Source: Pilaira anomala (lineage: Eukaryota > Mucoromycota > Mucoromycetes > Mucorales > Mucoraceae). Taken from it: a stretch of 64,000 nucleotides of DNA. The notes beneath the pieces are model-generated. The model was not told the origin of the DNA and ran no database searches. It saw only the letters and a list, made by a program, of their open reading frames with translations. Shown piece by piece: positions 13,245-24,339 of the stretch (positions within the stretch are counted from its first letter, which is position 1; every line of letters begins with the position of its first letter). Location: positions 1 to 64,000 of the forward strand of contig JAIXMQ010000094.1 of NCBI GenBank assembly GCA_025716855.1. Direction: 5' to 3'. Position numbers and translations under genes: made by a program.

Positions 13245-13769
13245 TTATAATGGTGGTAATAATTGTTTAAATTCATCAAAATCTATATAACCATCTCGAT
13301 TGGTATCTGCGATAGACATCATTTCCTTGATCATTTTAGGATTTACAGTTGAATCAAACATGGATAATACCTGTTCAAGTTCTTTTTGACTAATACGTCC
13401 ATCATGGTCCTTATCAAAGAATTGGAAACATGCCATTATTTCTTCATCGGTCGCAACATCTTTATCTGAATAAACATGATTTGTATTATAAACAGGAGTG
13501 ACTGGTGTTTGTTGTTCTACTTGGTTAGGTAAATAACGAAACATGGTCAATACAAATTCATGAAAATCAATCTTGTTGTCGTTATTCATATCTGCCAATT
13601 TTGCAACTTGATTAGGATCAGAAACGATGTGAAGACTTGAAAGGATTTGAGAGAATTGTTTAATACTAATGAAACCACCATGACGTGTATCATATAAATT
13701 GAAAGCTTCTTGTAACGTGTCAAGTTCTTCTGGAGTAATACCCAATGAATAGTAGTAAGCAGCAGACAT
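13245..13769 (-). CDS. Calmodulin-like EF-hand calcium-binding protein
   Basis: A single exon codes for 174 residues with four EF-hand positions in two pairs, the calmodulin/troponin C layout. The first loop (YDTRHGGFISIKQF) is missing some liganding acids and may not bind calcium. The second (ADMNNDNKIDFHEF), third (FDKDHDGRISQKEL) and fourth (ADTNRDGYIDFDEF) have the D-x-[DN]-x-[DN]-G or close pattern with a Glu at position 12. The linker between the two pairs is longer than in calmodulin (about 30 residues, Gln/Thr/Val-rich). It is too divergent to be the conserved calmodulin; a regulatory or sensor role with an unknown partner is likely. A second EF-hand gene lies 1.2 kb away in the opposite orientation. 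Confidence 0.9.
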   Translation of the reverse strand: MSAAYYYSLGITPEELDTLQEAFNLYDTRHGGFISIKQFSQILSSLHIVSDPNQVAKLADMNNDNKIDFHEFVLTMFRYLPNQVEQQTPVTPVYNTNHVYSDKDVATDEEIMACFQFFDKDHDGRISQKELEQVLSMFDSTVNPKMIKEMMSIADTNRDGYIDFDEFKQLLPPL

Positions 13770-14504
13770 TTTTAAGTGATATTGTTGTTACTGGGGGAAA
13801 AAAAAAAAGAAAAGAAATATGTATATTCTGCCTTTTATATAATATTTTTTTTTATACTCCACGTGAAACGGGGATCTACACGGATTTTTTTTTTTTATCG
13901 TTCAATAAATTAGCTTTTTCTCAAAAGAACATACCTTTAATTGCTGAGCTTACTCAAAAAAGAGTCAAATTACTGCTTTTGGAAGTGGCAGAAAAATTGG
14001 AATTTTCCTATCGTTTTCTTAACCCGCTTCATCCAAATAAAAGATTTACGAGAAAGTTTCTATTAAACAGGTCGTTGAAGCTGATAGAATACAAGGAACT
14101 CCCTTCTTCCGAGGTGTTTGTATATAAAATGTTATTATATGCTCATATTTGGCTTTTATAATATAAACTGCAGAGATCTCATTTTTAATTGATTATACAA
14201 GTTATAAAAAGTTTTGATTGTTTTTTTTTTCTCTCTTTTTCGTAGTCAATGCGCATATAGCCAAACATTCTTTATATTTGGTTCGGTAGAAAATGAATAA
14301 AATATAAACTCATTTTCACGATCTTTTCTTCTATTATTTTACGAATCAGGAGTTGTGTGTGTATGCACTGCTTATAATTATATTTGATTCTTCAACTCTT
14401 ATATTTTTATGCATGACACATGTTGTACCTTACTACTTTTGTTTTTCTCTTTCCACTTTTTCGGATACATTGTATATATACGGTGTTATATTAAAAGGTA
14501 CTCT

Positions 14505-14540
<36 letters not shown>

Positions 14541-14914
14541 GGCATAATAATAATTGATCCAACCTCCGAACAATAGTATATTTGTCTGTAACAAATACAT
14601 ATTTATGAATTGACTCTTTTTTTTTTTTTTTCCAAATAGAAAAACTGATTACGTAAACAAAAATAGACGGGTGGAAAATATTTCAGGAACCAACCGTACC
14701 TTTTCAACAATTAAAGCCAAGGTGTGGCTTCTTCTTTCACTTGCATAGCTCAGCTATTTATACCCACAAAGACTTGGAGTCATACATGACCACTCCTCCC
14801 CTCCCCTCCTTTTTTTTTTATTCAAGAGTGAATAGTAATATAGTGTGGTAGTGCGGAATTAAAAGGTGGCTTGCCACTTCTATACTTGTCTAAATCAATT
14901 TCCTACCTTTCTAA

Positions 14915-14954
<40 letters not shown>

Positions 14955-14965
14955 CTTTCTTTAAA
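13770..14965. other. Divergent spacer between the two EF-hand genes
   Basis: This 1.2-kb region should contain both promoters. A TATA-like sequence (tatttata, 14755-14762) lies about 200 bases before the plus-strand ATG. A CT-rich tract (about 14921-14952) directly precedes that start, a feature repeated before other genes here. One TTACGTAA palindrome is at 14650-14657. A 138-codon open stretch at 13745-14161 has simple, Lys/Phe-rich composition and no family resemblance, so it is not annotated. Confidence 0.5.
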
Positions 14966-15592
14966 ATGTCTTCTAAACGTATTAGTCTCGGTAGTCATTT
15001 TCTTAGTAGTAAAAAAAAGGATGATTTAGCCGACTTGTTTACTAGTTTTGATAAAGATCATAATGGAAAAATATCTCACTCGGAACTAGAAGATATGTTA
15101 CATTCAGCTGGAGTAAACAGTGAGTCAATTCCATCCATGGTAATAAAAAAAAAAAAAAAAAAAAAAACTCCCCTTTTTTTGTTTGTTTAATAAATAAAAT
15201 AGCTTAAAGATGCTCATGCTCAAACAGATGGAAGTTTAGATTACCAAGATTTCGCTCGACTCATGAGACCTACTTTATCTGATCCACATCGCTCTACTTC
15301 GAAACATTTGGAATTACAAGATGCTTTTGAAGCGTTTGATAAAGATGGGGATGGTACAATTAATGTGACAGAATTACAAGCCATGATGGAAAAACTAGGT
15401 GATAAATTAACTGCTGAAGAAGCACAACTACTTATTGAAGAAGTAGACTTGGATAAAGATGGTGTAGTGAGTTTTCATGAATTTTTAGTCATGATGGGTG
15501 TTGAGAAACCTTCTGCTCCTATCACTAGTTCTGCATGTACTCATAATCATCATAAATTCTCGGTACGAAGATTGTTTTGTAGCCACAAGTAA
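14966..15592 (+). CDS. Calmodulin-like EF-hand calcium-binding protein
   Basis: Two exons, 14966-15139 and 15203-15592, code for 187 residues. Four EF-hand positions are visible. The first is FDKDHNGKISHSEL. The second (AQTDGSLDYQDF) is degenerate. The third (FDKDGDGTINVTEL) and fourth (VDLDKDGVVSFHEF) look fully able to bind calcium. The N-terminus is a short basic stretch (MSSKRISLGSHFLSSKKK) and the tail ends in Cys and His residues (ACTHNHHKF, LFCSHK). The intron contains a run of A just after its donor. The order and spacing resemble calmodulin, but divergence suggests a calmodulin-like protein rather than calmodulin itself. It lies head to head with the other EF-hand gene. Confidence 0.9.
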
Positions 15593-16521
15593 ATGAGTCT
15601 TTTGCCCCTCCAACCTTTTTTTTTTTTTCCTTTTTTAAATAAAATAAAATATCTTTTAATTAGATGGTGAGAAGTATATACATGAAACGAGTGGAACGCC
15701 TTATTATTATTTTTTTTTTTTTTTTTTTGCATAATTGTTTTAATATAAACTTTAAGGCGATGACATTCAAGCTCATCTAATGTAATTACATATATGCCTG
15801 ATAAACAACAACGATTTTGAATGCATGATGAATTCGACAGCAGTCTATGCAGGTGGATGCTGAGTTAAACTCCAGAAAAAAAAAAGCGGTTAATAGGTAT
15901 AACGGCGTCAAATTTGTCCGTCCCGTCGTCCACCAAAAAGCAACATGTCGTCAAAGTAATATTTACAATTTATTATGAATAATCCCTAAACGCGCAGAGT
16001 GAAAGAGCGGAAATTTTATATTAAAGAGTATTTTATAGTTCTATCATTTGCTTTTCGGAATAAAATAAAGAGTGATGAATCTACAGAACATTTGATTATT
16101 ACTGGCGAGAAGATTGTTGATAATTTCCCAGGCATTTTAATTAAGCTTCACCTCTCTAAATAGTTTAGTGTATACACACTCGTTTCAATTCAACCCGTTG
16201 CCGAAGACATTTTTATGTACCCGATTTTTAATTTACTGTACATTTGTTATGTTATTCAATTACTTGAAACTGGTTAATAAGCGATATACAATATGTATGT
16301 ACCTACTGATTTAAAAAAGAAAAAGTAAATAGCTTTTTCCATACGCGTAAAAAATTTTTTCATAGAAGTGTTTATAGTTTATGTATCAAAGGAATCTAAC
16401 TACCAACTTTATTATAAATCGTCAGTGTATAAATTAGGATTTTTTTTTTTAAAAAAAAAAATTCAATTAACAACTTCTTCTTTTCTCTTTCTGAATTTTA
16501 TATTAAAAACTATAGACAAAA
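15593..16521. other. Intergenic
   Basis: I see no gene in this stretch. Just before the next gene is a self-complementary tract of 11 T followed by 11 A at 16440-16461. Confidence 0.5.
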
Positions 16522-17248
16522 ATGGCTCCTCTTGAAGTTATTGGTGCAGGTTACGGAAGAACAGGTACTGACAGTCTTCGTATTGCTTTAAATATGTTAG
16601 GGTAAAGTACCTATTAAAAAAAAAAAGGGGGGGGGGAAAGCTATATGCATCAATATAATAACATTTTTTTTTTTTTTTTAATTCAGATATAATACGCATC
16701 ATATGAGATGCTTTGTTATGGATCCTACAACAGATACAGATGATTTCTATAACGCTTATTATCATCGCGATGAAGCCGACTGGGATAAAATATATGAAAA
16801 CTATTCAGCTGCATGTGATTGGCCTACCTGTACATTCTATAAGGAATTGATGGCAAAGTACCCTGAAGCCAAAGTGATCTTGACTACGCGTACACCTGAA
16901 AGTTGGTACAAGTCTGTTCGAAACACGATATTAGCTCCTCAATCCTTCGCGAGGGCTCCACCCAAGTTTTTAAAGATGGTAAAAGCGGTTTGTATGGATG
17001 GTATGTTGACTGATCCTGAAATCCTTGATGATAAAGAGAAAATCGAGAAGGCCTTTGTTGATCATATAAATGAAGTCAAGACCTATGTCCCTGCAGAACG
17101 TCTGTTGGTAATGGAGCTCGGTGAAGGCTGGGAAAGACTTTGCAAGTTTCTTGGTAAAGAAGTACCTACTGTTCCATACCCCTTTGCTAATTCAACTGAA
17201 GAATTTAATAAGTACGATCCTACAGAAAGCTTTGCTAGACTTGAATAG
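16522..17248 (+). CDS. P-loop sulfotransferase-like protein (Sulfotransfer_4 type)
   Basis: Two exons, 16522-16601 and 16687-17248, give 213 residues. The N-terminus IGAGYGRTGTDSLRIALNML is the family's P-loop (GxGRTGTxSL), which in sulfotransferases holds the 5' phosphosulfate of PAPS. ADWDKIY, CDWPTCTFYKEL and KVILTTRTPESWYKSV are further family blocks; the TTRTPESW block carries the Arg/Ser usually contacting the 3' phosphate. Members of this family in fungi are small, soluble and mostly uncharacterised, sometimes labelled NAD-dependent epimerase-like through misannotation. The acceptor substrate is unknown. The intron falls right after the P-loop helix. Confidence 0.85.
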
Positions 17249-17665
17249 TTTAATAAAATAATATTTTTTTTTCGAGTCATACTCCTTTTTTTTTTCTTAC
17301 TGTTGTTACAATTCTATTGTTGCTCTTGTATGTGGTCATGAAATGCACTTGTTGCGAATATATACTCTGCTATAAGAATTTTTAAATGCTAGAAACACTC
17401 TCTGTGAAATTTAGATAGTTTTTTTTTTTTTTTTTTTGCGGTAAATTGTATTCTTTTCAATGTAACATTTCCAAAGACTCAGTGGCTGTTTGAACAATTA
17501 ATGCATTTTTCGTGTGTCTGAAGTGTGTAACTGAATTTGAATTAACAGTCATAAACTGTGACTTTGGTACATCTTTTTTTTTTTTTTTTTTTTTTTTTAT
17601 ATTTTTTTTTCTCCAATTTTTTTTTTTTACAACACTTTTTTTTATAAACATATACACATATAGAC
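17249..17665. other. Intergenic, T-rich
   Basis: No gene is seen. The last 90 bases before the next ATG are almost pure T on the plus strand, interrupted only by a few other bases. Confidence 0.5.
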
Positions 17666-18443
17666 ATGGTCAAGAAGGGGTCAAGAGCAACTAATGGAGT
17701 TAGAAAAGGGTCATTAATTCCCAATGAACAAGAAAATATTACGATAGTAAAAGCTAATGAACTTGGAGATCACAGTAAATACAGTGTGATTCGATCTGGA
17801 GCCGATTTTAAAAAGGAGGGAATTCAAGAGTGGAAAGATTTAAAGGAAGATTGTAAGACAACAGAAGAAATTCGGTCTAAAGTACGTCGTTTACCTTTAG
17901 AAAATGTTTTACCTTTACTTCAAGAACTTTTGGCTAAATTTGACGTACAACAAGCTCGTGATACTGAATTGACAGAGTGGATTAAAACTGTGCTCTTGAT
18001 TCATACAGCACATTTCATGACATTACCCGAGATTGTAGAAAGATTGTCCAACTTGTATAAAGAATTAGATGATCGTTTAACTGTTTACCCTAAATTATTA
18101 GCCATGCATGGTCGTTTAGACTTGATTCAAAATCAAATTGATGCTCGTAATAGAAAGGATGATTCTGATGATGATTTGGATACACAGTTATTTAGTGAAA
18201 GTGAGGATTCTGATGATGCTGAGGATGTAGATAATGAAGGTTCTGTTGATGATTCTGATGATGATTTGATGGACATGGATGGTGACGAAGAGGTAATTGA
18301 AGTGTGATTATAACTTGTATAAAATACATTTTTATTCATCATAAATTATATATATATAGGCTACTATGTTTGGTGAAGAAGAAGATGATTTAAATACTGA
18401 AGATGAGGATGACAACATCAGTGATAGTGATATTGAAGATTAA
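17666..18443 (+). CDS. Utp12-domain nucleolar protein (Dip2/Utp12 family, WD40-less)
   Basis: Two exons, 17666-18292 and 18360-18443, give 236 residues. Residues about 60-165 match a Utp12 domain as found at the C-terminus of Utp5/WDR43: VRRLPLENVLPLLQELLAKF, then WIKTVLLIHTAHFMTLPEI and LLAMHGRLDLIQNQI. Proteins with this domain belong to the U3 small-subunit processome that cleaves pre-rRNA. No WD40 propeller is present upstream, so this is a short stand-alone version. The C-terminus is strongly acidic (Asp/Glu/Ser), as in many nucleolar proteins, and the second exon codes entirely for acidic tail. The N-terminus is basic (MVKKGSRATNGVRKG). Confidence 0.8.
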
Positions 18444-18747
18444 AAAAAAAAAAAAAAAAAAAGAAAAAAAAAAGTAAAATATCTTATAATTCTCCCTCTC
18501 AATGTACAGTAAATAAAAACGCATCAACAAATGAAAATTCGTGTCACATAACTTTTTTTTTTTTTTTTTTTTTTTTTACCGTTTAAGCACAGGATATATT
18601 TATAAATTCACCCCCCAAATAGTTCGAGGGGGGTGAAGCTTTTACTCCATTATATCTTGGCTCTTTTTTTTTTTATCTTTTCTTCTTTTCTTCTTCTTTA
18701 AACACTTTTTTTTTTAAAATATATATATATATATAGATAAATAGATA

Positions 18748-21494
18748 ATGCCAGTATTAAGTCATCTTGCAAAGAAATTTAAAACGAAAATCCGAGAAAC
18801 AGTTGGTAGTGTGGTCAAATCAGAAGAAGATGAAGACGACAGAGAGGAAGATTATTTAGCGGAAGGACATCGATTTGATTCATTTGCGCCTATTCGACAT
18901 GAAGCCATGGTCAAGTACTTTATTGATGGTCATGATTATTGTTGGTAAACATATATATAAAAAAAAAAAAAAAAAGCTGTGTGATTTGTGAGTATAAAAT
19001 GTTTATATCATTACTATTCTAAAGGGCTGTAGCAGAGGCAATTGAAAACGCTAAAACGGTTGTCTTTATTGAAGACTGGTGGTTGGTAAAGTCCTAACTT
19101 GTATATTTAATAATATCGGAGAACTTATATGTATATATATTTTTTTTTTTTTATTCCCTTATATTCAGTCACCCGAATTGGTAAGAACATTTCTGCTATT
19201 TTTTTTTTTTTTTGAAGAATAATCTAATGATAAAAAATAGTATCTTAAGAGACCACCCGCCAAGTATCCAGAGTTTCGAATTGATGCACTATTGAAACGA
19301 AAAGCAGAGGAAGGTGTAATGATTTACATTGTTGTCTATAAGGTTTGAATTTATGGTCACACGCAACACAAAAAAGTGGAAAAAAAAAATTGACCTATTT
19401 ATATTTTAGGAAGTAGAAATGGCTTTAACTTTGGATAGTGCTCATACAAAGAAAGCTTTACAGGATTTACATGAAAATATTGTAGGCAAGTGATATATAC
19501 ATATACATGTCTTAGTAATGATTGATTGCATAATTTAAACTAACCAATTATCATCATCACACATATGTATAGTTCAAAGACATCCTGATCACGCTGTAGG
19601 TGGTACCTTCTTTTGGTCTCATCATGAGAAATTTGTTGTAGTAGATAATCATATTGCATTCTTGGGTGGAATTGATCTTTGTTATGGGTAAACAAAAAAG
19701 CAAAAAATATATATATATATATTTTTTTTACAAATATTAACCTTACAATCAATAACAGTCGTTGGGATACGCATGCTCATAGATTAGCTGATTTTAATAC
19801 ATCTGACCCTACTTTAGAGATATTTCCAGGTATATTATCTATATATAAAATGATATCATATTAAAAGAATCTCACATGTTTAAATAATGAATTATTAGGT
19901 CAAGATTATAGTGATGCCCGTTTAAGAGACTTCGAATATGGTAAGGCTAAAAAAAAGATTCCGCTAAAAAAAAAAATTTTTAATTCCATATTTGTATAAA
20001 TTATCTAATAGTAAAGGATTGGGATATGCGACTAATTGATAAAACGGTTATCCCGCGTATGCCTTGGCACGACATTTCACTTTGTATGGTAAAGTATAAT
20101 CTATTTTTTTTTGTATTTTCTGCCGTTACTCAAACCGTAGTTATTTTTATTATAGATGGGCCAACCTGTTTTAGATGTTGCACGTCATTTTTGTGACAGA
20201 TGGAATTTTATTAAACAATCCAAATCTTTGGATAAACAAAAGGCTCCCTTCTTAAAGCCTCCACTTGGTGGTTATAGTAGTTACCAAAATTTCAAAATTC
20301 ATCTTGAAAGTAGATTATTGCGTTCTTATCATTTTGAACATCAAACATCGGGTATTCACGGTTCTTGTAAAGTTCAAGTCCTTAGAAGTAGTGCTGAATG
20401 GAGTTCAGGTATTGCATTAGAGGTAAGTTCTTTATTTTTTTTAAAAAATGATGTCATTTCAAAATTTATTTTCTAACTTTATAATAATAGCATTCAATTC
20501 AAAATGCTTATATTAATGTGATTACTGAATCCAAACATTATATTTATATCGAGAATCAATTCTTTAGTAAGTTTTTTTTCTCTCCGTTTTAACATCTTAA
20601 AAATGTTAATTTTTTTTTTTTTAAAAAAAAAAAGTTACTGCAACCGAAAAGAATGAGAGCGGTATCGTTAAAAACTTGATTGGAGAAGCCATTGTGAAAC
20701 GTATCATTAAAGCATACCAAGATCAAGAAAAGTATAAGGTCTTTGTCTTGATTCCTTTAATGCCTGCTTTCCCTGCTGAATTAAGTACAAAGGAAGCTGC
20801 CACTGCCAGGTATAATATACATATATACCTATAAAAAAAAAAAAAAAAAAGAGAGAGACTCATGTTACTGTGATAAATTATATAGGTTGATCATGTATTA
20901 TCAATACATCTCTATCTGTAGTGGTCCAAACAGTATTTGTGAACAAGTGAAAAAGGCAGGTATTGAAAATCCAGAAGAGTATATTCGATTCTATAGTTTA
21001 AGAAGTTATGATCGTATTAATCGACCCAAGATGGAAGAAACTTTGGCCCGAGATGCCGGATTTACACCTCACAAACATGATGGTAAACCCTTATCTCCAG
21101 AAGAGTTGAAGGAAGCGAATGCTAAACCACTTCCTCCTGCTGGATTTGTGATGCCTGGTAGTCATCATGACTACCATCATCAAAGTATTTCTAGTCAGAG
21201 TATTGCTTCAGATGCCATGGCAAATCATCGTCATCCGATTACAGAAGAAACTTGGGTGTCTGATAAGTACAAGTGTAACGAACACGATAAAGCAGCTGAA
21301 TTACAAGAAGTCAGCGATTATGTGACAGAAGAGTTATATATCCATGCCAAATTGTTGATTGCAGATGATCGTATTGTGATTATGGGTTCTGCAAATTTAA
21401 ATGATAGATCACAATGTGGTGATCGTGATTCTGAAATTGCTATGATTACAGAGGATAAAGATATGATACCTTCCCGTATGAATGGTGAACCTGT

Positions 21495-21561
<67 letters not shown>

Positions 21562-22131
21562 CTTGTATAAATCATCTTACATTATAAATATTATATACAG
21601 TATCAAGCTAGTCGATTTGCAGCTACTTTACGTCGTCAATTATGGAAAGAACATTTAGGATTAATTGATGAAGAAGAAATTGATAGAGTAAATGATGCCA
21701 TGTTACCTTTACCTGTACCTCAATTAGATTTCACTCAAACAAAAGAAGATCATTGGGTAATGGATCCTTTAGATGATGATACTTTAATTCGTTGGAATAA
21801 TACAGCTGCTACCAATACAAAGGCTTTCCGAGAAGTTTTTCATTGTGTGCCTGATGATACTAGTAAGTAACTTTAGATGATCATACACAGTATACTCATT
21901 TTATTTATAGTTGTATCTTGGAATGAATACCATAAATTTTATCCTGATCCTAAAAAGATTGACTTGGGTCACGTACATGATCCTAGTATGTCAGTTCATG
22001 AAGTTCGACATGAATTAAACAAGATCCGAGGTCATCTTGTTGAATTCCCTACAAAGTTTTTATCTTTTGAAGACCTTCAAGGTGAAGCCATTCCTTTAAT
22101 TGGCTCAACCATGCAAGAGTTGTATACTTAA
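18748..22131 (+). CDS. Phospholipase D (HKD family)
   Basis: I read fifteen exons: 18748-18944, 19025-19085, 19169-19180, 19241-19342, 19410-19485, 19573-19687, 19759-19829, 19899-19940, 20012-20088, 20156-20422, 20491-20566, 20635-20809, 20886-21492, 21601-21862 and 21911-22131, for 786 residues. Both catalytic HxKxxxxD motifs are intact: [17 protein letters not shown] and [19 protein letters not shown]. The core also has the conserved IYIENQFF block. It hydrolyses phosphatidylcholine-type lipids to phosphatidic acid. No PX or PH domain precedes the catalytic core, unlike yeast Spo14/PLD1; the N-terminus has only a short acidic stretch ([11 protein letters not shown]). The third exon is only 12 bases (S-P-E-L). 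The intron 19486-19572 starts with GC, not GT: its donor TAG|GCAAGT fits the GC-AG class, and a GT donor nearby would break the frame. The intron 21493-21600 holds 60 consecutive A. Confidence 0.93.
21499..21558. repeat. Poly-A tract (60 A) in a phospholipase D intron
   Basis: An uninterrupted run of 60 A follows directly after the intron donor (gtaagt) of intron 21493-21600. It is the longest homopolymer in the window, and its length may partly be an assembly estimate. Confidence 0.9.
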
Positions 22132-22254
22132 AAAAGTCCGATAAAAAAAGAAAATTTTCCCTTTTTTTTTTTTCGCTCTCTCTCTCTCTCTCTACTCTCT
22201 CTCTCTACTCTCTTCTCCTTCTCTTGTATTCTAAATAATAATAATAATAAAAAA

Positions 22255-22551
22255 ATGACAGCACTTGGTTCTTTTACAACATTAATAACTTCAGCTAAAC
22301 CATTTGTTGCTAAAAGTTTAGGCCCATTGTCTTCTAATGTGATTCGACAACAACAACCGCAACATAATAATTATTCAACAAAACCTGTCATTACCGAAAG
22401 TGCTATATTAAACTCGTTTCCTAGACCTAATCTCGAACCTACTTTACAATCTTCAAATAAATCTAGTCTGCACATGTTGAAAACAAGGAATACTTTATCG
22501 TCCTGTAATAATTGTTCTGGTCCACATTCAACTGATTTCTGTCCTTGTTAA
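22255..22551 (+). CDS. Small protein with mitochondrial-type N-terminus and CCHC-like end
   Basis: A single 98-residue frame starts at an ATG after a CT-rich leader and ends just before an AT-rich 3' region. The first 45 residues contain no acidic residue and have scattered Lys/Arg with many Ser/Thr, compatible with a mitochondrial targeting sequence. The last 15 residues form a tight cluster, CNNCSGPHSTDFCPC, spaced C-x2-C-x3-H-x4-C. This is one residue shorter than the classical zinc knuckle (C-x2-C-x4-H-x4-C) but could hold a zinc ion. I do not recognise the family. It lies 123 bases after the phospholipase D stop codon. Confidence 0.55.
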   Translation: MTALGSFTTLITSAKPFVAKSLGPLSSNVIRQQQPQHNNYSTKPVITESAILNSFPRPNLEPTLQSSNKSSLHMLKTRNTLSSCNNCSGPHSTDFCPC

Positions 22552-22726
22552 ATATACACATATATTTATGTCTCACACAGATACACACACTTCGTTTACC
22601 AATAGCATTACCAATATAGAAAAAAAATAAAATAAAAACAATACTAATCATTTGTAATTCAATAAATATAATACAATTTGTTTTTATTTTCAGTCTTTTC
22701 TTTTTTTTTTCTTCTTCTTTTCAAAT

Positions 22727-22957
22727 CTATTTAGCGACTCTTGCACGTCTCTTCTTTTGCTTGGCCTAAGTTAAGTTGATGTTAATGAATATGTCAAAAA
22801 AACCCCCCCCCTTTTTTTTTCTTACCTTGAGAGCACCCTTAAGCTTGGCTGTCTTGTTGGGCTTTGAGGCAACACCACGAACGATCATCATGTTATTAGT
22901 TGTAGTGGCTTGTGTCATGAAACGACCAAACACATTTTTAGTTAAGAGTGAAAGCAT
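22727..22957 (-). CDS. Small basic protein, possibly mitochondrial
   Basis: Two exons, 22957-22826 and 22765-22727, give a 56-residue product. The N-terminus (MLSLLTKNVFGRFMTQATTT) looks like a mitochondrial presequence. The C-terminus is very basic (KLKGALKAKQKKRRARVAK), as in small ribosomal proteins, so a mitochondrial ribosomal or nucleic-acid-binding role is possible but unproven. The second exon adds just twelve codons. Splice borders are standard (AAG|gtaag and ttag|GCC). Confidence 0.6.
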
Positions 22958-24165
22958 TCTTTTAAAAATAAAAAATAATAAAGAATAAAAAAAAAAAATC
23001 GAAGGTGAGCTTTTTTTTTTTAAAAAAAAAAACCAGGGTTGACAAGAATCTCCCATAATTTATGGCTGTCACACCAGTCCTGATTTTGAAAAATAACGTA
23101 CTTTTTGTGCATAATGTCCCCCCTGAATTTTTTATTCTGGAGGATCTCATGTCTTTTAATTCAGGCTACTGATAAAAGACATTGTTGGTCTTTTTTTTTT
23201 TGGCTTGAGAGCATTGGCGGAGAAAGGTACCATGAGATTTATATATAATTAAGTTACAAGGGAAGAAGAGGAGGAGGAGGGGGGTTTTCGGAAAAAAATT
23301 TTTTGTTGTTGTTGTTGCTCCAACGTAGCTCTAAATAATTCCTATAGCACTTTGCTAATAAAATCATTGACCACACCCGTATCGTTGGTATCTCCAAGTA
23401 AAATCTGAAGCGATTAAACTCTGTCTCTGACTGAAGTATTTTTTTTTTTGTGGACAATCAGTAACCAATGAGAAAAAGACTTGTGGTTGATTTATCAAGT
23501 AAAATAAAACCAAAAGAACTCTCCTAAACTCTAAAGTAATAGTCATCTTTTTTATCTCTTGAATATTCTGATAAATTGTGTTTAAAAAAGACCATCTTTT
23601 TGATGCGCTTATGTAAATGAATCTAGACCTAATTCTTCTGCTTTTGAATAAATACGTTCGAATTGACCGTATATTTAATCGTGAATCCTATCTACCTATA
23701 GTTCCTGGCTAAAGATCATCTTGTAATTATTTACATGGTTGTTATTATTCTGGAATCTGTTGCTATAGATTTCATTGAATACCGTATATCTAGTTGATGC
23801 AGAAAAAAAAAACGCAGGTCTTTGGCCTTTGGAGTTCCTGATTGCGGTGTAGATGAGTTTATGTAGTGCCATTTGAGCTTATACATAAACCAAAGGCTTC
23901 ATAATAAATGTTTAGATAAATAATAATGATAAAAAAAAAACTCTAAATAGCTGTAAAAAAAAATAGTGTAATCTTGTTGGGGGCAATCTTGAGGGAAACT
24001 TATTGGATGGTAACTACATAAAGACAAGACACTTTAAGAAGGAATGGCTTTTTTTATGTATATCACAACATGTCAAAGAAAATTAAGTTTAATCTGGACT
24101 TTTTGTTTATTACCCCCTTTTTTTTTTTTTATTACAATAATTATTTAAAAAAAGTTACTAGTGCT
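22958..24165. other. Gene-poor spacer
   Basis: No gene is seen over about 1.2 kb. It contains a self-complementary tract of 11 T and 11 A at 23011-23032 and a run of A/G-rich sequence near 23261-23285. Short open stretches have simple composition. Confidence 0.45.
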
Positions 24166-24339
24166 TTAGCCTTTATAATCCGGAAAGAAAAAGTTTCCAA
24201 ATTCAAAAGTTTCCCAAGACAAACCACGAGGAGGTCCACTAGCTGAAGTCTCAAAAATAAGAATGCAACGGATAAGTACAACAACACAACAGTCAATGAT
24301 AATATTTTTCTTAGAGATGACTACCAAGATAAGAACCAT
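24166..24339 (-). CDS. Short membrane-protein frame, possibly last exon of a larger gene
   Basis: An ATG-initiated frame codes for 57 residues: a hydrophobic segment (MVLILVVISKKNIIIDCCVV, then VLIRCILIF) followed by a soluble end that looks like genuine coding sequence (TSASGPPRGLSWETFEFGN then FFFPDYKG). The start lies inside the tandemly duplicated segment described below. In the second copy the equivalent frame ends after 18 codons. It may be the terminal exon of a minus-strand gene whose upstream exons include 24734-25054, but I could not build a continuous splice model. The function is unknown. Confidence 0.35.
   Translation of the reverse strand: MVLILVVISKKNIIIDCCVVVLIRCILIFETSASGPPRGLSWETFEFGNFFFPDYKG

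Noticed and set aside
13745..14161. A 138-codon open stretch overlapping the EF-hand start
   Set aside because: It has low-complexity Lys/Phe/Leu composition, overlaps the start of a real gene in antisense and shows no recognisable family.
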